64,000 nucleotides of DNA from Platynereis dumerilii. Taxonomy: Eukaryota > Annelida > Polychaeta > Phyllodocida > Nereididae. The notes beneath the pieces are model-generated. The model was not told where the DNA came from and searched no databases. It saw nothing but the letters and a program-made list of their open reading frames with translations. This document shows, in pieces, positions 12,111-23,236 of this stretch (within the stretch, counting starts at the first letter, position 1; each line of letters starts with the position of its first letter). The position numbers were made by a program, and so were the translations under genes. The DNA is taken from positions 51,643,283-51,707,282 of the forward strand of contig JAPTHN010000010.1 in assembly GCA_026936325.1 (NCBI GenBank), read 5' to 3'.

Positions 12111-13365
12111 GCTCAACCATTCATGGAGGACGGAAGGGTACTGTAATTTGCTTAACAAAAGGATGGTTTGCAAGCAGTTCAATGGTTTAAGAAATCGAGA
12201 CAATTTTAAAAATTGTTCGGATTTTTTCACATCCAGGATGATTGGCAACTTATCCATGTTAGTTTTGGGCTTGAACCCCATAAATACGTAATAGGACAAC
12301 CAGAGGGAAATTCATAGTTGTTGGCCTTGACCCCTGGGACTTTCGTTGAATGACAGCATATTTTGCATCAACTGCATCTCGAATATTGCTGGATCTCCCT
12401 TTGACTCCAGTTTTATAAATAATATGCTGTAGGCCTCAATAGCCATTTGTAAACTTATACTTATGGTGGTGAATAGATTTTTGATTTTAAGAATATTTAT
12501 TAACCTTAACAGACTTTCAGGACTAACAGTGGAGCAAGGGACTGTAACCACTCAGTCAACCAACTTTGCAAAACTTACTGTTTAATCAGTTCCCAGGAAG
12601 TTAAGCAACAAATTGCAAGTTCTGGTAGATTAGCTTGTTCATTATCAAGCAATACTAGGCATAAATAGCATATTTATTGCCAAAAGTAGTTAATTCATGT
12701 ATTCCAACTCTGTTTAACAGATGTTGATGAGGAAGAGCCCGTCCGATGGATAAGGAGAATAATAAAGAGTCATCAATCATAAATCTGTAAACACATGGCT
12801 TCGAAAAATTCTCAGATGTATGTTAATTATCAATCTGCCTTTCCATTCTTCAGGCACCAGTAGTGACATCAACCTTGCCATTCTTCTGATGCCAAATTGA
12901 TGATTATTGGAACTTCACATGTTTATGACTCTAGAAGCCAAATTTCTGACAGTACTGACATACACAACCTTCGATGAGATTCACATGCTCCATAGCATTT
13001 TTAATTTCTTATAAAATCATCTTTTAGCAAGACAAACATGTTTAAACCTTTATGACATATACCCCCAAATGTGGAAGCACACAATATCATGTCACGCAAA
13101 AATACTTTGTAAGACTTTATTGAAAAATAATTCAGACGAGTAAATATGAAATCAGGTTATTTATACAGCTTCTGTTCAAAATCGACATTTTTAAATACTC
13201 TCTAAAAAACACTGCACAGTGTGCATTGTCACTGTCAATAATAACACAATGTACAAATCATCAATTGCATGACATTGGTAGAACCTACAAGAAACTTGGG
13301 ACGGCATTATCATATATATCATCTGTCAGTTTCTTTTGCTGTGTAGCCATTTCTGAGTCTGGGAA

Positions 13366-13595
13366 GAGGACGAGTTAGCTCAGTCAGTTGTGCGGTCAGT
13401 TGCCAAACGCTGGGTCCTGGGTTTGATTCACATACCGACTGGTTCACCTGGATCTATGTTGGCCAGCAGTTACAATATTCCTATACCTTATTCCAACATC
13501 TTCCCATAAATACAGGACATAAAGCCTCAATCATCCATTGTTGTGGTACTTCTGGTGTATCTCTGAAAAGAGAAATAAATTATAACTACATAATG
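13366..13595 (+). mobile_element. tRNA-derived SINE
   Basis: The tRNA-like head carries an A box (GTTAGCTCAGTCAGTTG) and, about 45 bp on, a B box (GGGTTTGATTC), matching the internal RNA polymerase III promoter. A tRNA-unrelated body follows and ends near an A-rich stretch (AGAGAAATAAATTATAA). It is not a tRNA gene: the anticodon arm and acceptor pairing are lost. Confidence 0.65.
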
Positions 13596-14035
13596 ATTTT
13601 GGTGGCAACTGTTTTTGTTTTCTCATCAACCAACCCAATCACTTGAAATAGGCATTCTTTCACTGTGATAGAAATAAAACAATTTTGGTATTAACACAAT
13701 TTGATAGTGCACTAGGACAATAAATGATTATATTGTTGCAAAGTAGTTAACAAATTAACAAGTGAATTTTTTTCCTTGCTCAATAATTGCTTATGCTTTT
13801 CCAAGATATCAATCACAAAGTCTATTTGCATTATGAGAAAACTTAATTATATACCGAAATTTGCTATTAGTCAATCATAGAAGAGAAAAACCAGTAATAA
13901 CAATTGTTATTTCAATGCAAAGATTTTTTTGTTGGGCAACTGTGTAGGAAAGTTACAATTAACTCTGTTTTCAGACATTATAGCTCAAACTTTCATTGTT
14001 TCTCAGGTCATCATCTTTGCTTCTTGGATTGGGGC

Positions 14036-14140
14036 ATATTCATAGGAGGGGAGTCGATTTTTCATGCAGTTTTAAGTAGAAAATTTGGAAGTTTTTATTT
14101 TTGGGCAGCACCCCAAAATTAAATGACCTCCTACACCTAT
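14036..14140 (-). repeat. Dispersed G-run repeat, minus-strand copy
   Basis: On the minus strand it reads ATAGGTGTAGGAGGTC ... GGGGTGCTGCCC ... ACTGCATGAAAAATCGACT, the same family as 31700-31845. The open frame across it (13904-14122) is therefore spurious. Confidence 0.6.
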
Positions 14141-15782
14141 GGATTTCAGAGATTGAGGTCTTGCTCCATTTTTAATATTTTCACCATACTGCCACCATTA
14201 CAGCATTGTCTAAATATGTAAAGTAAATTAGAAGTAATCAAGAGCAAGGGACATGGCCATAGGCCTAATCATGCATTAATAGTTCTGATTGTTTCACAAC
14301 TTGTCATGAGGTGGGTTAAAATGTGCCACATCATTGGCAAGTTGTTCCACCCAGTTTATTAAGACAAAAACCTTGCATTGTACCTGTTAATTTATACCAA
14401 TCAGGCCATCACTTGCATAATGTTTCTTTTATGAGCTGATATATTACTACACATACAAACAAATCAAATGTGGTAGACACTAGAATTATGAGTTTCTTTG
14501 GAATGTTTAATAACACATTTGACTCAAGTTTATTTTAGTCTCACTCATTTCACATCATGCCTAAGGCAAGTCATAGCAGTCAGCAAAAATATTGTGAGAA
14601 ATAAATCATACTAAATAAGCTGACACTAAAATCATGCCAAAAATCCTAGATTAAATTTGACAACACAAAATTTCAGATAGGCCTACATGTATGCTATCAA
14701 CAATGAGCCAGAACGACATAACTTGATAGTGTTAATCATTATATATTGTGCAAATGATAAATATTATTGTTGATCCTCACTTCTCAGCACATCAAGTTTT
14801 CAACAATAAAGTACATTCTTAAATGAAGCTTTTTGCAGTATAATACTTAGTAATTATTTACCAGCTTTTATAATGTTGTGTAATAATGGGCGCAGATCAA
14901 GTTTCACCACATTCTTTACTCTTGTTTTTCACTGCAACATAGGGTAGCACAACTTACCCCGATCTCCCCTAAGTTGATTGGCTGCTTCTAAATTGTTCAT
15001 ATCATTTTTCAAAGCTTCATTTAAGCACCTGCACCCACAAATTAGCACTTGCATGATAATTAGGTGAATCTAAAACACTTCTAAAATACTACATTTGCAT
15101 TACATGCATCTTTACCTAAAATAAAGAAATTGTCTCTTACCTTTCACTGTTCTCAGCTGTTTAGATTGTTAAGTACAAATGAGTTCCTCCAATATTGATT
15201 TTATGATCCTTTTTTGTGTTACTATTCAGTGGTGTGATTGGAAAAACTGTCACAGAGATTATTAAATTGTGATACAACAACACCTCATTAACAATGGATG
15301 AGGCATTTCACATATCTGTACATATACTTGTTAGGCCAGTGCATGTACAGATTTACATGTAATTAAGCTCACTACAGAAATGATCTGTTGGCAATGTGCC
15401 AACAGAGAAGAGTCTGTAAGCATTACTGAAATTGCAGATATGCAACAAGTTTTTCTGTAGTCTAACAGAATTTTCTGTACCTCTACGCAGAATTTTTAAC
15501 AGTGAGTGATTGGCACCACCAATTTTGTTGCTAGTATCACTGTCACTGAAATGGCATGCAATTTAGAAAATTTTAATTTGTATGAATCTGTCAGCTGGTC
15601 ATGAAGGCAGACATGCTGGAATGCAGGAATGTCAATGAAATGAGACCAGACCAAAAGCAATAAGGGACCAGATGCTGTTTAGTGACTGGGTGCTTCTACA
15701 ATATAGCGAAACATTGACATTGGATTTTATTTTGAGACAAACAATGTCAGAATTGAACGTATTTCACGAAACAAGCATAACT

Positions 15783-15848
15783 CTTTGTTCTTTGTTCCTC
15801 ACTGGTTCCTCCTCGCAGGTTCCTCCTTGCTGGTTCCTCCTCGCTGGT
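15783..15848 (+). repeat. GGTTCCTCCTCGC minisatellite, copy-1 locus
   Basis: About five units of a 12-16-bp G/T/C-rich motif (GGTTCCTCC with TCGCT or TTGCT spacers). It is shared with 17110-17215 as part of the duplicated segment. Confidence 0.8.
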
Positions 15849-17109
15849 ATGACATTGTTGACAGACTCATGGGTAGCGTACGTTATTTCATGATACGCAC
15901 TATCGTGAAGATGTCCTAACATCACATACATAACGAGATTATCATTGCTGGGTTAAATACATCACTCTGTTACATCTCTTCCTTCTTAAAAGAAATAACT
16001 ATAACAGAATAACACCAAAATATAACGGTATGGTTATCAATATAATCATCAATAAATTACTGTTATAACAAAATGCCTTTGTAATTATTCATATAATGTC
16101 TTTGAGAGTCTTTGAATAAACATTATTTTCACAAAAAGGAGTTATTGTCATTTATACCAAATTACATTTGTAATAATTAATATTACTAATTAGTATTCTT
16201 CATAATTACTGTTTTTAGTAACTGTTGTAAATGATGAATATTAAATTCATTTCCGCTCAAAATGATAGCTGATATTTATGAAAGTATGTAATTAAACTAT
16301 TTTACGTTAAGTATATGTGATTATACAATTATACATCAAATGGGTGATTTTACAATTTCACCTGAGCATCAGCCGGGTGAGGTTGTTTCCTTTGCCAGTT
16401 TGTTTCTAAGCTCTGTTTGCCTGCCAGAGAGAATCAGTGAAGAAAGTCTGAATTGATGGTCTTTTCCAATGTCTATTGTGTAGCCCATTTGCTCCAGCTT
16501 CCTCTAAATGTGATTGTAATAGGTAATTACACAGAAATTTCGAAGTCAGTTCCATCTTTCGTTTTCATTTGCAGAAAAATGCTGCGAATGCTGAGTCAAC
16601 TTAAAGCAGTTCCTTATCAGAGCATATCACTTTGGAAACTTTATAACTGGATGGGACGTGAAGTTGAATGTTTCATGCTTTACTCAGCAAAATTGTTTAA
16701 TTTGTTATTTTGAACATGCAAAATATACATGATCATTATCTCAATTAAGTAAGTTGAGATCTGCAATCTTTAGACTGCATTCACGTCGACATACTACTAT
16801 GCATTCTGAATACCATAGGTGACAGTGATTGGCACTACCAATTTTGTTGGTGTTATTGTCATTGAAATGGCATGTAATTTAGAAAAATTTAATTTGTATG
16901 ACTCCGTCATGGTCATGAAGGCAGACATGCTGGAATGCAGGAATGTCAATGAAATGAGACCAGACTGAGAGCAATCGGAGGACCAGATTGCTCTTTAGAG
17001 ACTAAGTGATTCTATATTGCAACGAAACAGTCACATCAGGATTTTATTTCACGAAAACAATGTCAGAATTGGACTGATTTGAAGTAACAAGCATACCTCT
17101 TTGTTCTTT

Positions 17110-17215
17110 TTCCTCGCTGGCTCTGGCTGTTCCTCGCTGGTTCCTCCTTGTAGGTTCCTCCTCCCAGGTCGTCCTTGCATGTGGGTTCCTCCTCGTAGGT
17201 TCCTCCTGACTGTTG
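17110..17215 (+). repeat. GGTTCCTCCTCGT minisatellite, copy-2 locus
   Basis: About seven units of the same motif as 15783-15848, with unit number changed since duplication. Open frames at 17044-17304 on both strands simply read through this array. Confidence 0.8.
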
Positions 17216-17401
17216 ACAGACTCATGGGTAGCGTTCGAATGATTAATTCCATGAGACGCACAATCGTGACTCGTGAGGATGTCACAACAGCACATGGATA
17301 ACAAGATGAATCTCTCCCTTCTTTATAAGAAATAACTATAGTGGTATAACACCAAAATATAACTGTATGGTTGTCAATGCAATCATCACTAAATTACTGT
17401 T

Positions 17402-18229
17402 ATATTCGCGCAGCGAAACGGCCGAAGGCCGTTGAGCGAAGCGAATTGAGTGCAAGAGAAGACTCAAAAATCTGTGCAGTGATGGTCTCAACATCAACAG
17501 TCCACAGTTTGGAATTAGGTCAAGTGGGTCCAGCTTCTTATCAATGATTTAGTTTCGTATTTAACAAAACATAACATATTCATCTTCAAAAGTGTCTTAA
17601 AAATTCAATTTTCTCTAGTAATATATCCTGTATCAATAATTTTTATGGGATAATTGATTGTTAGCATTGACAAGCTAAATCAAATTATTAACATGTGATT
17701 CATTTAATTTCAATCAGACAAGAAAACATAACTAAATTAAAGTTACATAATCTTATAAACTGATGATTATGTAACAGTGAATAGATAATCTACATGCAAT
17801 GTTATTGTTTTTGTATTATTATATATTTATACTATTATGTAATATCAACAATCTAACATAGACTTGACTTTGGCAGCTTTCAGTGCTGTCTGTCTTTTTA
17901 CCATTTAGCTGATTATCTATCAATCTAATTTATCTATATAATATATATATCTGTCTGTCATTATATCTATCTATCTATCCGTCTATCTATTTATCTCTCT
18001 ATTTATCGATATATTTATCTATTTATCCATCATATTTTTTGTCTAGTTTATGTTGCTATTCTACATTTTTCTGTCTTTCCATGTATCTGTCTTTCTAATT
18101 TTCTGAAACAGTTACATAAATCCTTTCATACATTGAATATGAAATAAACATGAAAGTTATGGTAACACTATAATCCTACAAAAACTTTTTAAAGTGCTGC
18201 GCGAATTTCATGGCAGTGCCATTTACATA
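17402..18229. mobile_element. Unclassified insertion with TTCGCGCAGC ends, about 0.83 kb
   Basis: It interrupts duplication copy 2 between ACTGTTAT and TAACAAAATG; copy 1 is continuous there (near 16067). Near the ends lie inverted TTCGCGCAGC (17405) and GCTGCGCGAA (18197). The left end also has GCGAAACGGCCGAAGGCCGT, a small hairpin. The rest is AT-rich and includes a TATC microsatellite. No ORF. Exact ends and target duplication are unclear. Confidence 0.6.
17930..18060. repeat. (TATC)n / (TCTG)n microsatellite
   Basis: Imperfect TCTA/TATC/TGTC tetranucleotide run inside the insertion at 17402-18229. Confidence 0.9.
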
Positions 18230-18657
18230 TTAACAAAATGTCTTTGTAATTATTCACATGATGTCATTGACAGTCTTTGAATAATCATTAATTTCACAAA
18301 AATGAGTTAACATACAAAAGGGCAATAGTTTAGGCACAGTGGCCAATAAATACACTGTGCGTGATGTCGTCCACAGTGGATCCAAAGGAGTTATAAAAGG
18401 AAGTCACATCCTTATAACAACATGCCTGTTATTCATTCCTATGCCAGATGCATGCTCTATAATCAAGTTATACATCGTTCTTGACTCCAAACATCTCCAA
18501 ATAAAATGGCCAAGTCAGGGCCCAAAGGCATTCTGAAAATGCTCAAATTTCAAAATTCCCGCCAAAACTTTCCATCCTCTCATTGTGACTGCATAAATGG
18601 AGACGATACCATTTGGATGGAAGATAGTCTGTATCTCTATCTTCTGAGTCTATTTGC

Positions 18658-19450
18658 TCATTTCACTTCCTTGAACAGAGGATGTATTTGCTCCTGTCTG
18701 AGTGCATGGCCACCCTTTTCTTTACTATCCAAAGAGGGAGGAAAAGGTAGCTTACTGAATTTTAGTATTTTCCTTTTCAACTCTCCAGATGAAATATGCC
18801 TTTCAGCATCAGTTTGTTCATCTACATAGGAGTCACTTGAGCTTAACACTGGTACACCAGTTGTTCCTGATGCTCTAACAGATTCATCAAGAACTCCGGC
18901 CTGTTCTGCAGCTTGTCGCTCCTCAGCTCTTTGTGCGCAGGCTGCAAGGACTGTGTCTCTTGATGTCATACTTCCAACCTGAGGGACTTTAACCATATTC
19001 TGGTAAAACATCCAGTCCCCCTACCGACCATCTTTCCTAGCAGCTTTACGTTTGTCATACGGGTTGGATGGTGAAATGTCAAAAAGCATCTGACATTTCT
19101 CTTTGAAGGCTTTAAATTGATCCTTATCAGGCTGTAAAATGATCATTATGTTTCAATTGCTTATAAATCAAGGCTTGGTAACAGTTCATCAACCTTTGTC
19201 TTGACCTATCCTTCCTCGCATAGTAAATATCAGCCTTATCCCAGACTTCTATTATTTTCCTCAGTGAGTGTTTTGATAATATCCTTACGAAGTGTTTTAG
19301 CACATCCTTGAGGTGAAGATTGAACATATCTTGCCCTTCTGAGTATGTTTCCATTGGTAGGCAGTTTAGTGTTAGGTAATTTATCGACAGGTTTGCCTAT
19401 ATGTTCGACTATAAAGTATTTGACATCACTCTTTGGACGGAGCTTTCTGT
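18658..19450 (-). pseudogene. Broken transposon-associated ORF
   Basis: Minus-strand blocks have protein-like composition: KRRPKSD-type basic text followed by LPNTKLPTNGN, then IIEVWDKADIYYARKDRSRQRL, given here only as VWDKADIYYARKD, then FKEKCQMLFDIS. The 3' block is 117 residues, with Ala/Glu-rich and Lys-rich stretches. From memory this resembles a family of transposon-linked hypothetical proteins common in cnidarians and other invertebrates (the LFDIAH motif type); a database search is needed to confirm. The frame is not continuous, so it looks like a fossil with a few breaks. No neighbouring terminal repeats were identified. Confidence 0.45.
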
Positions 19451-19613
19451 TAGAGGCAGCCAGTATATATACCTTTTAGTGCCTTAAACAGATAAGACAT
19501 GATTAATAACATATTTCTAAGTATATCAAAATTTTGAAACTTTACATGAAGTCAAAAATAACAGAAATCATGAAAATATGCCCAAAATATGCTACTTTGG
19601 CTTGATTACTGTA

Positions 19614-21791
19614 CACTCTAAAAAAAAACAGCCTCCAAAAAACCAAATTTGGTTTTTGAGCTTGTCCTGCATATTAAACCACCTAGGGTTTGTCGAAATA
19701 CCAAATTGTTTGGTTTTAACAAAAACCAAATAAAACTGGTTTCATTTGGTTTTAACAAAAACCATAGAAAGCTGGTTTCTTCATAAACCAAACAGATAGA
19801 GGGCTGTTTGGATATCTGAGATATCAGTGGTGGTAGTATGTAATCTCATATATAATTGGTCCATGGCTGGCCTGATTAGCCTATCAAGTGCGGATGCATG
19901 GATCGATGATTGAGGCTTTATGTCAAGGATTTATGCACTTGGTAGGCTGAGTAGGACAGTAGGACACAGAAATCAGGCATTGCATGATTGAAACAGCTGT
20001 CCAACATAGGCTGTATTCATGGGGTGGGGGGATTTTATTTTTCTATCTGTGGGGGGGAGGGATATCTATGGGGGGAGGTGCTTTGATTCTTGTTTAGATC
20101 TGCAAAGAGAAAAGACAAGAAAACAGAATAGTTAGGCCTATAGAGTATAATAAAGAAACACAGGGCAGAGAGAGTGAAGCTACACACCCAGCAAGCACTG
20201 GAGATAGCTCTAAAATCAGTAGACTTTTCTTCCTTGTTTTACCAAGCAGTCTACTGTAACAGTCCATTTACGGACTACCAAGATAACAAAATGTACTTAC
20301 CTCACAGAGAAATGCCACTGCAAAGCTATATTACCAATGGGATATTCCAAGATCAGTTACCTGTGATTGTCTGAAGTTTGGTCTTGAATCATTCTCATGT
20401 TGGAGTTGTTGGGTGTAATGATACTTCTACGAAATGTTTAGCTTACCTACTCTTCCACATGTTAAAAGATATTTCTTGCAAATGGTGCATGTACAATTTG
20501 TAAGACTATCATCTAATCAACATGCCAGTCACTGTGCATCAAGCATGGTCTTTATAACCTCAAAGTTACAAAGTAAATTTTAAAAATAGCATGCAATGCA
20601 TACACCGTGTCCTCGAGCAATTTAATAACCCTTATAACTCAATGGGATATGATCATTACATTAACACATCTCTATAAATTGTTAAAAGTTGCATTCTATC
20701 TATAGATCTATCAATCTACCTATCAATCTATCTATCTGTCTATCTATGTGTCTATCTGTCTATCTTTAGTAATTGGCTGAAGCATAAATCTCAGGTTGTG
20801 GTGCACCCCACTTTGTCTCAGGGCGGAAGGGCCAAAGGGAAGAAGAAGAAGATGCTTCTCAGAAATCGTCTGCTGAGCAAGGATGAATTTGGGGGATTAA
20901 AGTTAACTATTTAGAGCAGTGAGACATAATATTAAAGCCAGGGCATCTAGTGCAACAGTGTAAACACTGGGCATCATAATGGCATCATAACTTTGGGCTG
21001 TTCTTGCATCTGTGAAACGCTTTTCGATCCACACCAACTTTGATATGAGGCCCTGCTCTCGGACACAAAAAGTATAGTTATAGATGGCGCTACTCGGCTC
21101 ACCATTGCTCATTCATGATTCTTTGACAAACATGAGACTCAATCTACTTTTTAAGTCTACTGTGATATATGTAAGCTGGGATAGAGCCACACTTGGAGAT
21201 AATGCACTGTTGGTTTGTTACAGCTTAGCTATGCTTTCAGTGTTGATAGGTGCAATGATTCGCTGCTGTGTTTTTATTAATCAATTGTTCCTTGTTAAAT
21301 TTGAACTTCTGTTTGTCAAATGCATGCCAGTATAGATGGCGTTACGTGTGGTACCGAAGGAGGCTTTGTTCTCTTGGGAGCTGATCTGTCTCAGCAGGCA
21401 CAGTATCGAGGTTGTCTATGAGGTCCATGAAGTTCCTTATACATCGAAACTATTACTAGGTTATTAAATACCACTAGATAAATAAAACCCATTATCTCTA
21501 AGCAAATTATGTATGTATGGTAATCTTGTTGATCATCAACAAATTTTGTCATATCGACACAAGGACCAGTATTTATCATGGAATTGAAAACACTAATACT
21601 AGGGTAGACTAATTCCAACAAGAGGCCTTGGTTTTTTGAAAAACCGTTTTACCTGAGGAGGAGACCTATTTTAAAGACAAAAACCAAAAATGACCTGATA
21701 AACCAAATTTCAATGCAAAAACCACCATGGTTGTCTCATAAAACCACTTGATATTTTTTAAAACCGTTTTTGTCCTAAATTTTTTAGAGTG
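19614..21791. mobile_element. Tc1/mariner-like element with CACTCTAAAA ends (possibly composite)
   Basis: The left end CACTCTAAAAAAAAACAGCC is preceded by TA (19612-19613). The right end is AATTTTTTAGAGTG at 21778-21791. Both ends continue into related ACCAAATTTGGTTTTT text, which links it to the short element at 37095-37282. The right flank is AG rather than TA, so the pair could be two truncated copies. The interior is unrelated AT-rich sequence with a GGGGGG block near 20024-20085 and a TCTA microsatellite; no transposase. Confidence 0.5.
20695..20770. repeat. (TCTA)n microsatellite
   Basis: Run of TCTATC/TCTGTC/TCAATC variants. Confidence 0.88.
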
Positions 21792-22083
21792 AGCACATAG
21801 TTGGCATATATTGTGATATACATATATTATTTTGTATGACCACATTTCATCAAAAGTGTAATATTTAACTCAAAGATACTATTGGAATACCATTTGAGAC
21901 CTGAACGAAGGTTGAGCTACAGTTATGTTGCATATTTTAGCTCAAAATGCCGAAAAATGACAAAAATGCGTTTTGATGGCTGTGGGGGTCTAAAAAAAAT
22001 TCAAAAATTCTGAAAAAATTGCAGTGACTATTTGCATGAACCTGGAAGCAAAGTCTTGGCAGATTTCCCTGAAACTGAGCCAT

Positions 22084-22201
22084 CCTTATCCATAGCTATC
22101 CATAGCTATCCACAATTACTGATGTTTAAACAAGGGGGGAAAAGATTTCAGTGGATACAATAGAATAGAAATGGATAGTTATGGATAGATATGGATAAGA
22201 C
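22084..22201. repeat. Imperfect hairpin of ATCCATAGCT repeats
   Basis: CTTATCCATAGCTATCCATA starting near 22085 is mirrored by GGATAGATATGGATAAG ending near 22201, with about 60 bp between. The arms are about 27 bp and pair at all but about two positions. Each arm is itself a short tandem repeat. Confidence 0.7.
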
Positions 22202-22416
22202 TTGTAATAAAAACTAAAAAAGCTTTAGACAGCTTAGTTGAGCCACATTTAGAAATTTGCACTGTATACTGTTTGCCCACCTTTGCTGTGCAGGCATGAG
22301 CTTGTCATCCAATTCTAGAACCTTAGACCACAGAATAAAATCATTCCTGATCTCCAAATATTCCTCTAACTGTAATATCGATAATTGTTATGTTTGTCTA
22401 AACTCTTAAAAATAAA

Positions 22417-22560
22417 GAACCCCCCCCCTCCACTCATCATCATACTCCCTAAACCTCCCCCCAAACTTCCCCCCTCCCCCTCCACCTAACTCATTCCCAT
22501 AGCCCATCAACCCATCACCTTCATTCTCATATAACTTCATTCACTCATCATTAAAGGGAG
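22417..22560 (+). repeat. C-rich polypyrimidine tract
   Basis: CCCCCCCCCTCC is followed by many CCCCC and ATTCACTCATCA-type words, with almost no G on this strand. No other signal. Confidence 0.7.
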
Positions 22561-23099
22561 CACAACTACAGACGCATGTCTTTTGTGCTTTCCCTATGGC
22601 TAGGATATTGCGGCTGTTTTCTTTCTTTTACCAATTTGTACTTAAATATGAATTAACACAAAACATTGTAAATATATATATGCCATGAACTCAATATTTA
22701 TGTATTTATTGTAGAAGGAGTGGTAATTGGCCTATAATTGCACACCACAGCTAACAGAAAAATGCAGATTTTATGATGGAATTGTCCATGTGAAACATGA
22801 AGATCTGTCATGTATAAAAGCACTAATACCTCATTAAGCAGTTACGTCAAATCGCAAAGAAACAACATCCCACAATTGACAACCAGAGATTGAATTATAA
22901 AAATGTCAATGTCTATGAAAATCACTTTGCGGTTAGGCACAATAAGGCAAATTACATCATTCCCAGGAGCATTAACAATTGAGACAGGAATATGAAGAAA
23001 AATGTGATAGGATATGTATTATGAAATATACTATTTGCGCTCCGGTAAGACAATTACATTCAAAAGGACTGATTCATGCCAGACTCCGAGAGGTTGAGG
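22561..23099. other. Gene-less stretch before the receptor gene
   Basis: AT-rich; I see no ORF or repeat structure of note. Confidence 0.5.
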
Positions 23100-23236
23100 A
23101 GCCTGAGGTTGTCATATTTTCGAGCAATTTGATTGGATTATAACAGCCCAAGAGACCGCCCTATTGGTTGTGAAACTGCCTGTGTCATGCTCTATCACCC
23201 AGTATGCGATATTCACTGCGATATTGACGAATCGCC
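23100..23236 (+). promoter_or_regulatory. Candidate promoter of the receptor gene
   Basis: Just upstream of the receptor ATG lie two inverted CCAAT boxes, ATTGG at 23132-23136 and 23163-23167, 31 bp apart, in sequence richer in GC than its surroundings. A TTATAA lies at 23138. No transcription start can be placed from sequence alone. Confidence 0.35.

Larger units (their letters stand above)
9009..15504. mobile_element. CACTA/EnSpm-like non-autonomous element, 6.5 kb
   Basis: The ends are CACTGTTAAAAA at 9009 and TTTTTAACAGTG ending at 15504. Both ends carry repeated subterminal TACAGAAAA motifs, near 9078 and 9159 on the left and, inverted, near 15455-15480 on the right, as is typical of CACTA elements. 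Flanking AG at 9007-9008 and 15505-15506 gives a 2-bp target duplication. The related locus near 16818 (GACAGTGATTGG) is the uninterrupted site. I find no transposase ORF; the interior is AT-rich and holds later insertions. Alternatively the two ends belong to separate short copies, but the empty-site match argues for one insertion. Confidence 0.7.
7970..16365 (+). repeat. Tandem segmental duplication, copy 1 (split by two insertions)
   Basis: Copy 1 begins near GAGCATCAGCTTGGTCGGG (7978) and matches copy 2 beginning near 16371. Shared blocks in the same order are TTTGCCAGTTTGTTT, GCAGTTCCTTAT, GAAGTTGAATGTTT, ATTGGCACCACCAATTTTG, TGCTGGAATGCAGGAATG and the TTCCTCCTCGC minisatellite. Without the insertions at 8311-8721 and 9009-15504 it would be about 1.5 kb. 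Divergence is substantial, so the duplication is old. No gene is evident in either copy. Confidence 0.82.
16366..18330 (+). repeat. Tandem segmental duplication, copy 2
   Basis: Starts at GAGCATCAGCCGGGTG directly after the end of copy 1. It matches copy 1 through GCGAATGCTGAG, ATTGGCACTACCAATTTTG and TGACAGTCTTTGAATAA (about 18270). It lacks the insertions at 8311-8721 and 9009-15504 but has its own at 17402-18229. Confidence 0.8.

Noticed and set aside
13366-13440. Possible tRNA gene (A and B boxes)
   Set aside because: No paired acceptor or anticodon stem; the attached body indicates a SINE.
17044-17304. Three frames of Arg/Gly/Thr-rich text
   Set aside because: Products of the TTCCTCCTCG minisatellite on both strands.
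19900-19935. Match to the 3' body of the SINE at 13.5 kb (ACATAAAGCCTCAATCATC, inverted)
   Set aside because: Only about 25 bp is shared; too short to call a second SINE copy.
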